From the NCBI RefSeq assembly GCF_002797715.1, contig NZ_PGFF01000001.1, forward strand, positions 2,069,304-2,133,303: 64,000 bases of DNA, written 5' to 3'. Every line of letters begins with the position of its first letter. Position 1 is the first letter of the stretch. Source of the stretch: Diaminobutyricimonas aerilata (GTDB taxonomy: Bacteria > Actinomycetota > Actinomycetes > Actinomycetales > Microbacteriaceae). The position numbers and the translations under genes were made by a program. The notes beneath the pieces are model-generated. The model was not told where the DNA came from and made no database searches. It was given only the letters and a program-made list of their open reading frames with translations. Below, in pieces: positions 8,715 through 16,871 of the stretch.

Positions 8715-9479
8715 ATGATCGTCCCCTCCCCTCGGACGCTGAATCCCGACACGGTACCGACGGGGCTTCGGGCGTGGCGCCCCCGGTACCGGCTGGGTCG
8801 CTCCCGGCTGCGCGATGCGCAGAAATCAGGGGCCGGAGTGCCCGCCTACCTGCGCTGGGTCAATCGGGGACTCGGCAGGCAGGCCGCCGCGGTCGCGTAC
8901 ACGCTCGGGCTCACGCCCGGCGCCGTGACCGCGGCGAGCGCCCTCGTGTCGCTCGCGGCGATCGTCGTGCTCGTCACGGCGCCGCTGCCCGGCACCTGGG
9001 CGGTTCTCGCCTCGGTGCTCCTGCTCGTCGGCTATGCGCTCGATTCCGCCGACGGCCAGCTGGCCCGACTCACCGGCACCGCTTCACGCGCGGGCGAATG
9101 GCTGGATCACGTCGTCGATGCGGTGCGGCTGCCGCTGCTGCACGCCGCACTCGCGTGGGCGTTGATCCGCATCGACGCCCCCGCGTGGAGCGTCGCCGTG
9201 GCCCTCGCGTTCGCGGTGCTCGCCTCGTCGTGGTTCTTCTCCCAGACGTTGGCCGAGAAGCTCGCCCCGCCGGAGCGGTCCGCATCGGATGCGCCGGCCT
9301 GGGTGTCGTTCGTGAAGCTGCCGTATGACACCGGCACGCTCTACCTGCTCGTCATCGCGCTGATCTGGCTGCCCGCGTTCCTCGTGCTGTACACGGCGCT
9401 CTTCGCGGGCACCCTCGTCGTCGCCGCAGGCTCCCTGCGCCGCAAGTACCGGATGCTCGCCGAGCAGCCGGCGCCGTGA
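8715..9479 (+). CDS. CDP-alcohol phosphatidyltransferase family membrane protein
   Basis: 254 residues with about six hydrophobic segments. The family signature is complete: DSADGQLAR, then G and the two last aspartates in GEWLDHVVD (DxxDGxxAR...GxxxDxxxD), which bind Mg2+ and the CDP-alcohol. Members move a phospho-alcohol from a CDP donor to a hydroxyl acceptor in the membrane. Next to a cytidylyltransferase, it may attach a phospho-polyol to a lipid or to the exopolysaccharide (inference); a phospholipid role is also possible. The ATG at 8715 fits the family start; the GTG of the next gene overlaps its stop. Confidence 0.88.
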   Translation: MIVPSPRTLNPDTVPTGLRAWRPRYRLGRSRLRDAQKSGAGVPAYLRWVNRGLGRQAAAVAYTLGLTPGAVTAASALVSLAAIVVLVTAPLPGTWAVLASVLLLVGYALDSADGQLARLTGTASRAGEWLDHVVDAVRLPLLHAALAWALIRIDAPAWSVAVALAFAVLASSWFFSQTLAEKLAPPERSASDAPAWVSFVKLPYDTGTLYLLVIALIWLPAFLVLYTALFAGTLVVAAGSLRRKYRMLAEQPAP

Positions 9480-10801
9480 CCGCCCTCGCCGTTCCGACCA
9501 CCGCCGACGGGCCGGTCGGCGAAGCGACTCGCGACCTGCCGGCATGGCCGGTGCTCGCGCTGCTCTGGGGGATGCCGGCCTGGTGGGCGCTCGGGATGCT
9601 GCCGTTCGCGACCGTCATCATGGCGGTGCCCATGGTGGCCCTGCTGATGCTGCACCGCCGCGTCGTGATCGTCCCGGGCATCCTCCCCTGGTGGGCCTTC
9701 GTCGCCTGGATGATCCCGTGCGCACTCATGCTCGATTCGCTCGGCCGGCTGCTCGGCTTCGGAGTGCGTTTCGCCCAGTTCGCCTCGATCGCGATCCTGC
9801 TCTTCTATATCTGCAACGCCACGCGCTCGCTCACGGCCCGACGCCTGCTCGCGGGGCTCACCTTCGTGTGGCTCTTCGTGATCGTGGGCGGCTACCTGGG
9901 GATGCTCTGGCCCGACGTGACGCTCACGGCGACGATCGGGCGGCTGCTCCCGGGTGCCCTGCGTGAGAACGAGTACATCGCCGATCTCGTCTTCCCTCCC
10001 CTCGCCGAGATCCAGACCCCGTGGGGTGCCGAGGAGCCCTTCGTCCGCCCGTCCGCACCGTTCGCCTACACGAACGGTTGGGGCGCGGCCATCGCCATCC
10101 TCACGCCCATCGCGGTCGCGAACGCGCTCCTGCGTCGCAGCCGGGGCGGGATGCTCGTGCTCGTCGGCGGTCTGCTCGCGAGCATCGCACCGGCCGTCGC
10201 GACCTCGAACCGGGGGCTGTTCATCGGTCTCGCAATCGCCATCGTCTACGTGGTGCTCCGGCTCGCCGGTCGCGGGCAGTGGCTGCCCGTCCTGGGCGTG
10301 GCCGCCCTGTCGACGGCACTCCTGGTGCTGCTCACGCTCTCCGGCTTCCTCGACGCGATCACCGCGCGGCAGGACACCGTCGACACGACGGAGGGACGCG
10401 GCGACCTCTACGAGGAGACCTTCGTCCGCACCCTCGATTCGCCGATCCTCGGCTACGGCGCGCCGCGCCCGTCGTTCACGAGCGAGATCACGGTGGGCAC
10501 GCAGGGCATGGTGTGGAACGCGCTGTTCTGCTTCGGGTTCGTCGGTCTGGCCCTCTTCGCCGTGTTCCTCGTCGGCGGCCTCCTGCGCACGTGGGCCGCC
10601 CCCACCCCGGCCGCCCTCTGGATGCACGCGAGCGTCGTCGCCGCGATCGCGATGAGCATCTTCTACGGACTCGACCGGCACATGCTGACCATCGGCATCG
10701 TGCTCGCCCTGCTGCTGCGCGAGAAGTACCTCGGTGTCGGCGATGTCGCGCCGGAGACGACGGCGGGCGGGCGGTCCGCTCCGGCCCCGGTGGTGTCGTG
10801 A
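9476..10801 (+). CDS. O-antigen ligase/polymerase-like membrane protein (Wzy-like)
   Basis: 441 residues, almost all hydrophobic, with about 10-12 predicted membrane segments and one long extracytoplasmic loop (residues about 160-190, LRENEYIADLVFPPLAEIQTP). This layout is typical of Wzy polymerases and O-antigen ligases. In this cluster it would polymerise the flipped repeat units. The start is a GTG at 9476 that overlaps the previous stop (GTGA). The stop overlaps the GTG of the flippase gene. Confidence 0.85.
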   Translation: MTALAVPTTADGPVGEATRDLPAWPVLALLWGMPAWWALGMLPFATVIMAVPMVALLMLHRRVVIVPGILPWWAFVAWMIPCALMLDSLGRLLGFGVRFAQFASIAILLFYICNATRSLTARRLLAGLTFVWLFVIVGGYLGMLWPDVTLTATIGRLLPGALRENEYIADLVFPPLAEIQTPWGAEEPFVRPSAPFAYTNGWGAAIAILTPIAVANALLRRSRGGMLVLVGGLLASIAPAVATSNRGLFIGLAIAIVYVVLRLAGRGQWLPVLGVAALSTALLVLLTLSGFLDAITARQDTVDTTEGRGDLYEETFVRTLDSPILGYGAPRPSFTSEITVGTQGMVWNALFCFGFVGLALFAVFLVGGLLRTWAAPTPAALWMHASVVAAIAMSIFYGLDRHMLTIGIVLALLLREKYLGVGDVAPETTAGGRSAPAPVVS

Positions 10802-12360
10802 TCGGCACGGCGGACCGCGGCGGACTCGCCCGCAGCGGTGTCATCAGTCTCGCGGGGTCGGCCTTCGCGGCGATCGCCGCGCTCGCTCTCACCCTGCTCA
10901 TCGGCAACGGACTCGGCGCGTCCGGCACCGGTGTCTTCTTCCAAGCCGTCGGCATCTTCACCGTGCTCACCCAGATGCTCAAGCTCGGCACGAACAGCGG
11001 CATCATCCGTGAACTCGCCCGACAGCGCGCGCACGATGAGCGGGGCGGCGCGTGGCGCACCGTGCTCATCGCCCTCGTCCCGGTGGTCGTCGTCTCGGTC
11101 GTGGTCGCCGTCGCCGTCGCCGTCTACGCCGACGTGATCGCCGGGTGGCTCGGACCCGCGCGGCAGCGGGACGAGCTCACCGTGCTGCTTGGCGACCTCG
11201 CGCCCTACCTCGTCGTCGCCTCCGCCATGAGCGTGCTGCAGACCGCGTCGCGGATGGTCCGCGGGGTCGGCACGTTCACGCTGCTGCAGAACGTGCTGCT
11301 GCCGGCGAGCCGTCTCATCGCCGCAGGGGCGGTGCTCGTGCTCGGGTGGGGCGCGTTGAGCGCGTTCCGCGGTTGGCTGCTGCCCCTCCCCGTCTGGCTC
11401 GCCGCAACGATCGTCGTGGTCGCGGTGCCGCTCGTGCGGGACGTGCGGGACCGCTCACCCGGAGACGCCGGCTGGCGCCGATCGAGCGCCGCGTTCTGGC
11501 GTTTCAGCGCCGCCCGCGGTGTCGGGGCGGCACTCGAGACCGTGTTCGAATGGGCGGACGTGCTGCTCGTCGCCGCGCTCGCGTCGCCCGCCGACGCGGG
11601 CGTCTACGCCGTCGTCACACGAACCGTGCGGGCCGGACAGGTGGTCGACCGCGCGATGCGGATCGCGGCGGCGCCGACGATCTCCGGGTTGCTGGCCCGC
11701 GGCGACGTGGACGCGGCCCGGACCCTGCACACCCGCGTCGCGCGCACGATGATCCTGGCGACGTGGCCGTTCTACCTCGTGCTCGCGCTGTCGGGCGCGG
11801 CGGTGCTGCAGCTGTTCGGGCCCGAGTTCGTCCGAGGCGCCGGCGTGCTCGCGGTGCTCGCCGCGGTCACGATGATCACGACGGCCGCCGGCATGCTGCA
11901 GAGCATCCTCTTGCAGGGCGGGCGCAGCTCGTGGCAGGTCGGCAACAAGGCCGTCGCCGTCGTGCTCATCATCGGGCTCAACGTGCTGCTGCTGCCGTCT
12001 CTCGGCCTGCTCGGCGCCGCGATCGCCTGGTCGGCAGCCGTCGCCGCGGACACCGTGCTCGCCGCCTGGCAGGTGCACCGGCGCATGGGCGTGCGCCTGG
12101 AACCCGCTCGGCTGCTCTCCGCGGCCGTCCCCGCCCTCGTCGTGTTCGGCGCGGGCGGCCTCGTCGTGCGCGCCCTCAGCGGCGACGCCCCGATCCCTGC
12201 GGCCCTCGGGTCGGTCGCGCTCGGCCTGGTCTATCTCGCGTGGCTGTGGCTCGACCGCCACCGGCTCGGCCTCGACCCGGTCTGGGCGCTCGTGCTACCT
12301 CGACGCGGTCGACCGCGCCAGCTCCCGCCCGGAACGCCAGAGGCGCCGCCAGCGCTCTGA
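10798..12360 (+). CDS. polysaccharide flippase (Wzx/MATE-like)
   Basis: 520 residues with about 12-14 hydrophobic segments. The N-terminus (GVISLAGSAFAAIAALALTLLIGNGLGASGTGVFFQ) is typical of the Wzx/MOP flippase superfamily, which turns undecaprenyl-linked repeat units to the outer face. Translation starts at a GTG overlapping the previous TGA. The C-terminal 21 codons overlap, tail to tail, the 3' end of the convergent glycosyltransferase gene (66 bases). Confidence 0.88.
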   Translation: MIGTADRGGLARSGVISLAGSAFAAIAALALTLLIGNGLGASGTGVFFQAVGIFTVLTQMLKLGTNSGIIRELARQRAHDERGGAWRTVLIALVPVVVVSVVVAVAVAVYADVIAGWLGPARQRDELTVLLGDLAPYLVVASAMSVLQTASRMVRGVGTFTLLQNVLLPASRLIAAGAVLVLGWGALSAFRGWLLPLPVWLAATIVVVAVPLVRDVRDRSPGDAGWRRSSAAFWRFSAARGVGAALETVFEWADVLLVAALASPADAGVYAVVTRTVRAGQVVDRAMRIAAAPTISGLLARGDVDAARTLHTRVARTMILATWPFYLVLALSGAAVLQLFGPEFVRGAGVLAVLAAVTMITTAAGMLQSILLQGGRSSWQVGNKAVAVVLIIGLNVLLLPSLGLLGAAIAWSAAVAADTVLAAWQVHRRMGVRLEPARLLSAAVPALVVFGAGGLVVRALSGDAPIPAALGSVALGLVYLAWLWLDRHRLGLDPVWALVLPRRGRPRQLPPGTPEAPPAL

Positions 12361-12867
12361 CGCGGGAAGCGGCGGCACCGTGCCGGCGAGCACGCGGGCG
12401 AACCGTTCGACCCCGGGCGACTCCACGTCGGCGCTCAGCCGCGTGTCGAGGTCACCGGCGAGCGCCGCGTCGAGCAGTTCCTCGAGCGTCTGGGCGGTGA
12501 GCACGGGGTGGATGAGCTCGAGCTCGGCCACACGGCGGGTGAACCGCAACTGGTGGTCGTCGACGACCTCGCCGTCCCCCGGCACCCGCGGCACGACGAG
12601 CGGCTTCCGGCCGAGGGCACGCAGATCCATCACCCCGCCGGCGCCGCCCTGCAGCACGACGGCGTCCGCCCGCGCGCACAGGTCGAGCAGGTCGGGGTAG
12701 GGCAGGATCACGTGGTTCTCGGCGCCCGCCGCCGGCCGCGTCGGGCCGTGCTGCACGACCGTCCGCACCTCGGGGTGGCGCGCGATCCACGGCTCGATCC
12801 ATTCGATCAGCCGCGTGAAGGGCAGGTGGTACGTGCCGGCGCTGACCACCACGAGCGGCGCGGTCAC
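12295..12867 (-). CDS. Alg13-like glycosyltransferase subunit (PssE-like)
   Basis: 190 residues covering the C-terminal, donor-binding half of a GT28-type glycosyltransferase: VVSAGTYHLPFTRLIEW, VQHGPT, then the nucleotide-sugar motif ADAVVLQGGAGGVMD. It would work as a heterodimer with the Alg14-like product encoded just upstream, as in PssD/PssE or Alg13/Alg14. The start is a GTG at 12867 overlapping the partner's TGA. The C-terminus is longer and Arg-rich, and its 3' end overlaps the flippase gene on the other strand. Confidence 0.85.
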   Translation of the reverse strand: MTAPLVVVSAGTYHLPFTRLIEWIEPWIARHPEVRTVVQHGPTRPAAGAENHVILPYPDLLDLCARADAVVLQGGAGGVMDLRALGRKPLVVPRVPGDGEVVDDHQLRFTRRVAELELIHPVLTAQTLEELLDAALAGDLDTRLSADVESPGVERFARVLAGTVPPLPASERWRRLWRSGRELARSTASR

Positions 12868-13313
12868 AGGATCATCCCGATGTCGACGGATCCCGGGTAG
12901 CGGCGCGCGAGGCTGTCCCACTGCACGAGGAACAGGTCGGAGAACGGGTAGGTGAGCCGACCGCTCAGCGACGGGGCGGCGATGCGGTCGACCGGCTCGA
13001 TGTAGACGGTCCGCGCGCCCACCCGTCGTGCCTGGGTGAAGAACGGCAGCGCGATCGCGGCACCCGTGCTGAGCACGAGGTCCGGCCGGAATTCCCGCAG
13101 CACGCGGCGGGCGAGCCCGAAGTTGCGCACGAGGTTGGGCGCGTTCCGCACGGTCGGGTAGTGGGCCTCGGTGACCCGCTCCCCCTGCAGACGCGACCGG
13201 GCGTCCTCGGTCGGCAGGGTCACCCAGTGCCGTTCGTGCTCGCCCCACCAGGAACGGAGGGCGAGGGCCTGGGTGAGGTGTCCTCCCGATGAGCACACGA
13301 TGAGCACGCGCAT
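12864..13313 (-). CDS. Alg14-like glycosyltransferase subunit (PssD-like)
   Basis: 149 residues forming the N-terminal acceptor-binding half of a split glycosyltransferase: VLIVCSSGGHLTQALALRSWW, then DLVLSTGAAIALPFFTQARR and TVYIEPVDRI. Alg14-family proteins sit at the membrane and recruit the catalytic Alg13-like partner, here encoded next to it with a 4-base overlap. Together they would add one sugar to the lipid-linked repeat unit. Confidence 0.88.
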   Translation of the reverse strand: MRVLIVCSSGGHLTQALALRSWWGEHERHWVTLPTEDARSRLQGERVTEAHYPTVRNAPNLVRNFGLARRVLREFRPDLVLSTGAAIALPFFTQARRVGARTVYIEPVDRIAAPSLSGRLTYPFSDLFLVQWDSLARRYPGSVDIGMIL

Positions 13314-13314
13314 C

Positions 13315-14226
13315 TCAGATGCCCTTGCCGAAGCGGCGCACGATCCGCAGCACGCGCTCCGTGGAGATCAGGCGGAACGAGATCGCGATCGCGAGCGCCG
13401 CCTTGATCTGGCGCGGGGCGTGCCGCAGCGCGCGCCACCCCCACCGCCGGGCCTCCTTCGCGTCGCCGACCGCGGCGAGGGCGAAGGCGATCTGCGCCTC
13501 GATGCGCCCGAGGGCGGCGCGGTTGCCGGCGAATCCGGGGTGCTTGGCGAGCAGGTACTGCAGCGCTTGCGCGTAGAGCGCCCACCGCCCGAAGAAATAG
13601 GACTGCCCCGCCCAGCGCACGCTCACGAGCGGTTCGTCGACGACCCGGATCTGCGAGCTCGACGCGGTGCGCAGCAGCAGGTCGTAGTCCTCGCCGTAGC
13701 TCGCCGGAAGGTCCTCGTCGACGAGGCCGATCGTGTCGAGGAGCGCGGACCGGCGGAAGACGAAACTGCTCGAGTGCAGGCCGGGCAGGCGGTCGGCGAT
13801 GAGGTCCGCATGCCCGACGAGGGTCGATCCGACCCGGCGCTCGTGCGTGCGCACCCCGTCGTCCACGACCATCGCGGTTCCGACGAGGGCCGCCTCGGGG
13901 TGTTCGGCGAACTCGGCCATCTGCCGCTCGAGTTTGGTGGGCAGCCACTCGTCGTCGTCGTCGAGGAAGGCGACGAACTCGTGCTGGGCCGCGAGGATGC
14001 CGGTGTTGCGTCCCCCGGCGAGGCCGCGGGTGCGGGAGTTGGGCAGCCCGCGCAGGGAGCGCCCCGGACCCACTTCGAGCGCCGGCAGCACCGGGTCGCA
14101 CGCGTCGAAGACGACGATCACCTCGAGTTCGCCCTCGTAGGTCTGGGCGAGCACACTCGCGACGGCGCGGGCCATCAGCTCGGGTCGATCGTGCGTGGGC
14201 ACGACGACGGTCACGGGAGCAGGCAC
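13315..14226 (-). CDS. glycosyltransferase family 2
   Basis: 303 residues with a GT-A fold: VTVVVPTHDRPELMARAVASVL at the N-terminus, NTGILAAQ, the metal-binding FLDDDDEW (DxD region), and GEDYDLLLR (ED acid/base region). It would add a sugar to the repeat unit in the cytoplasm. I chose the GTG at 14226 because GGAGGAAGGAG lies just before it and the family core starts at once. The in-frame start at 14292 would overlap the promoter. It is first in a four-base-spaced unit with the Alg14/Alg13 pair. Confidence 0.9.
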   Translation of the reverse strand: MPAPVTVVVPTHDRPELMARAVASVLAQTYEGELEVIVVFDACDPVLPALEVGPGRSLRGLPNSRTRGLAGGRNTGILAAQHEFVAFLDDDDEWLPTKLERQMAEFAEHPEAALVGTAMVVDDGVRTHERRVGSTLVGHADLIADRLPGLHSSSFVFRRSALLDTIGLVDEDLPASYGEDYDLLLRTASSSQIRVVDEPLVSVRWAGQSYFFGRWALYAQALQYLLAKHPGFAGNRAALGRIEAQIAFALAAVGDAKEARRWGWRALRHAPRQIKAALAIAISFRLISTERVLRIVRRFGKGI

Positions 14227-14271
14227 ACTGCTCCTTCCTCCGGTTTCGGGTTCCGGGATCGGGGTGTGCTG

Positions 14272-14277
14272 ATTATA
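14272..14277 (-). promoter_or_regulatory. -10 box TATAAT upstream of the GT2 gene
   Basis: The minus strand reads TATAAT, a perfect consensus -10 and rare in DNA of this GC content, about 46 bases before the GTG of the GT2 gene. A good -35 is not obvious, though TGTCGG stands at 17 bases. It would let the GT2-Alg14-Alg13 unit be transcribed separately from the CapK-like gene. Confidence 0.55.
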
Positions 14278-14307
14278 GTGAGCGTCCACCACTTCCGACA
14301 GGGCTCG

Positions 14308-15645
14308 TCAGGCTCCCGAGACCGGCAGGTCGGAGAGCACGACGCGCACCTTGCCGCGGTCGTGCCGGATCTCGTCCACGAGTTCCAGGCGCACCGGCGC
14401 CTCGCCGTCGACGAGTCCGCGCAGACGCTCGAGGGCCTCGTCGAGCCGCGGGTCCGCCGCCCCGCGCACGCCCGGCACGCAGCGCAGCGTGATCGAGTGG
14501 TCGGCGTGCTGGTGGATCTGGAACTGCCGCACCGCGTCCGGGGCGGTGTTGAACAGTCCCGTCAGGCCTCCGGTCACCATGCGGCCGCTCGCGAAGCGCA
14601 GCACGTCCGACGTGCGTCCCTGCACCGCGTCGATCCGAGGCAGCGTGAGACCGCACGGGCACGCGCCGTCGAGGTGCTGCGTGCGGTCGCCCATCCGGTA
14701 CCGGATGAGGGGGAAGCGCCGGTTGCGCAGGTCGGTCACGAGCACGTCGCCGATCCCGGTCGCGCGTCGGGCGCTCGCGTCGACGACCTCGAGCACCCGC
14801 AGGTCGGCGAGCACGTGCAGGCCGGCGTGCGCACGGCACTCCCCGGCCATCCAGGGCACCTCTGCGCTGCGGTACTGGTCATAGACGGGTGCGGAGAAGG
14901 CCCGCTCGATGTCGGCGCGCTGTGAGGGCGTGAGGGGCGCGGCGGTGACCCCCACGGCGAGCAGCGGCGGGGGCGGGGAACCGCGTCCGGCGACGAACCG
15001 GGCGAGCTCGTGCACCCCGCCGACGTACCCGGTGAGCAGGGGCGGACGCACGCGCTCCATGCGGTCGACGAACGCGCGCATCCCGTCGGCGGTCATGGTG
15101 CGGGCGTCGAGGGTGAGCCGCTCGGTGGGCCACCACTGCGCCCGCTCGAGCGCCTGCTGACGCGGAGTGCGGCGCTCGCGCTGGATCATCGCCAGATGGT
15201 CGCCCGGGTGCACCCCCCACCAGCGGTGGATGCGCCACCACATGGCGGCGACCGGGGACTCCCGATCGTGCAGCACGGTGAGCGGCTCACCCGTCGATCC
15301 ACCGGTCGAAGACGGCAGGGTGTCCCGGGCGGTCGTGCCGGAGACGAGGAACCCGTCCCGGTGCTCGCGCAAGTGCTCCTTGGTCACCGGCGGCAGCGAT
15401 TCGAACGCCTCAGGGTCGTCGAGATCCTGCCGCCGGATGCCCGCGGCGGCGTAGTGCGCGCGGTAGAAGTCCGTGCGGTCCCAGGCGAGCCGCGCGAGAC
15501 TCATCGCCTCGGCGCGCTGCCGTCGCTCGCGCACGGCGGGCTCCTCGACGTCGGCATCGAGCATGCGCCGGAACTCCCGACGGATACGGCCCTGCAACAG
15601 CGCCGACTTCGCCGTGAACGCGGCGCGGACCAAGCCTCTCGGCAC
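14308..15645 (-). CDS. CapK-like adenylating enzyme (phenylacetate-CoA ligase family)
   Basis: 445 residues of the AMP-forming adenylate family. The phosphate-binding loop is SSTGGSTGEPL; an aromatic/acidic motif YDQYRSAEV and the core RFPLIRYRMGDR follow. Proteins of this kind (CapK, coenzyme F390 synthetase-like) occur in capsule clusters, where the real substrate is mostly unknown; activation of an acyl substituent of the polysaccharide is the usual idea. The start is a GTG at 15645, with CAGGAGGTCAGG just upstream. The long open frame 5' of it is an antisense shadow of the dehydrogenase gene. Confidence 0.85.
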   Translation of the reverse strand: MPRGLVRAAFTAKSALLQGRIRREFRRMLDADVEEPAVRERRQRAEAMSLARLAWDRTDFYRAHYAAAGIRRQDLDDPEAFESLPPVTKEHLREHRDGFLVSGTTARDTLPSSTGGSTGEPLTVLHDRESPVAAMWWRIHRWWGVHPGDHLAMIQRERRTPRQQALERAQWWPTERLTLDARTMTADGMRAFVDRMERVRPPLLTGYVGGVHELARFVAGRGSPPPPLLAVGVTAAPLTPSQRADIERAFSAPVYDQYRSAEVPWMAGECRAHAGLHVLADLRVLEVVDASARRATGIGDVLVTDLRNRRFPLIRYRMGDRTQHLDGACPCGLTLPRIDAVQGRTSDVLRFASGRMVTGGLTGLFNTAPDAVRQFQIHQHADHSITLRCVPGVRGAADPRLDEALERLRGLVDGEAPVRLELVDEIRHDRGKVRVVLSDLPVSGA

Positions 15646-15677
15646 CCTGACCTCCTGGTTGTGGAGAGTGGAAACGA

Positions 15678-15710
15678 AGACTACCCACTTTCGGGGGTGA
15701 GGGAGTAGAG
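15678..15710. promoter_or_regulatory. divergent exopolysaccharide promoter with shared C-run/G-run motif
   Basis: ACCCACTTTCGGGGGT (15683-15698), read on the minus strand, is ACCCCCGAAAGTGGGT, very close to the motif at 2803-2820. It is flanked by two TANNNT boxes facing outward: TAGTCT on the minus strand (15678-15683) toward the CapK-like gene, and TAGAGT on the plus strand (15705-15710) toward the dehydrogenase gene. One bound regulator could control both. Confidence 0.5.
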
Positions 15711-15753
15711 TTCGCAGAACCCATCCCCTGGTACCCGAAACAATGGAGTTGGT

Positions 15754-16863
15754 GTGATCTCGATCGCCGTTGCCGGCATCGGCAAGATGGGCCTGTCCCA
15801 TCTCGCCATGGTGCGGGCCCATCCCGACGTGGACGTCGTCGGTGTCTGCGACTCCGCAGGCTACCTCCGCGATGTCCTCGGCAAGTACACCGGTCTGCCG
15901 ACCTTCGCGGACTACACGACCATGCTCGACACCGCGAAGCCCGACGCGGTGCTCATCGCGACGCCCACCGGCGCCCACGTCGACATGGTGCGCGCCGCCC
16001 TCGACCGGGGGATCCACGTCTTCTGCGAGAAGCCGCTGTCGCTCTCGGCGGCGGACTCGCTCGACCTCGTCGCCCGCGCGGAAGCCGCGGGCGTCGTGAC
16101 CGCGGTGGGCTACCACAACCGCTTCGTCGGCGCGTTCCGCGAGGTCAAGCGCGTGCTCGACTCCGGCGCGATCGGCGACATCAACCATGCGCTCGCCGAG
16201 TCGTACGGACCCGTGGTGCTGCGTCCCAAGGGCGCCACCTGGCGCAGCCGGCGCACCGCCGGCGGCGGCTGCCTGTACGACTACGCCGCGCACCCGCTCG
16301 ACCTGCTCGCCTGGTACCTCGGCGAACCCGCGAAGGTGAGCGGCACGGCGCTCGGCAGCATCTTCTCGGCGGAGACCGACGACGAGGTGTACAGCCTGCT
16401 GCACTACCCCGCCGGACCGACCGCGCACCTCTCGGTGAACTGGTCCGACGAGTCCCAGCGCAAGATGACGACCCGGATCACCCTGTGGGGTTCGAAGGGC
16501 AAGATCGTCGCCGACCGCCAGGAGATCCAGGTCTATCTGCGCGACACCGCGACGCCTCCCGAGGGCTACCACCACGGCTGGAACGTGCACTACACGACCG
16601 AACTCACCGACCCGGTGTGGTTCTACCTGCGGGGCGAGGAGTACAGCGCCCAGCTCGACCACTTCGTGCGGCAGATCCAGGCGTCCGGCGCCGGCGAGGC
16701 CGTCGACCCGCTCAACGACTTCGCGAGCGCGCTCGTGACCGACGAGGTCATCGAGAAGCTGCTCGCCGACGCGGCCGGCATCCCGGCCACGGCGGCCGAG
16801 CCGGCCGCCGCGCACCGGCCGGCGCGTCGCCCGTTCTGGTCGCGTCGCCACGCGACGGTCTGA
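15754..16863 (+). CDS. Gfo/Idh/MocA family oxidoreductase
   Basis: 369 residues. An N-terminal NAD(P) Rossmann domain (ISIAVAGIGKMGLSH) with the EKPLS motif (residue about 92) that carries the catalytic lysine, then the alpha/beta substrate domain with GGGCLYDYAAHPLDLLAWY. These enzymes oxidise or epimerise sugars. In an exopolysaccharide cluster it likely makes a nucleotide-sugar precursor. The start is the GTG at 15754, preceded by GGAG. It is followed after 8 bases by the aldo/keto-reductase-like gene, with which it forms an operon. Confidence 0.9.
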   Translation: MISIAVAGIGKMGLSHLAMVRAHPDVDVVGVCDSAGYLRDVLGKYTGLPTFADYTTMLDTAKPDAVLIATPTGAHVDMVRAALDRGIHVFCEKPLSLSAADSLDLVARAEAAGVVTAVGYHNRFVGAFREVKRVLDSGAIGDINHALAESYGPVVLRPKGATWRSRRTAGGGCLYDYAAHPLDLLAWYLGEPAKVSGTALGSIFSAETDDEVYSLLHYPAGPTAHLSVNWSDESQRKMTTRITLWGSKGKIVADRQEIQVYLRDTATPPEGYHHGWNVHYTTELTDPVWFYLRGEEYSAQLDHFVRQIQASGAGEAVDPLNDFASALVTDEVIEKLLADAAGIPATAAEPAAAHRPARRPFWSRRHATV

Positions 16864-16871
16864 GGGAGACC

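Noticed and set aside
15646-16851. N-terminal 402-codon extension of the CapK-like gene
   Set aside because: It is the complement of the Gfo/Idh/MocA gene; a GTG with a strong ribosome-binding site at 15645 marks the true start.
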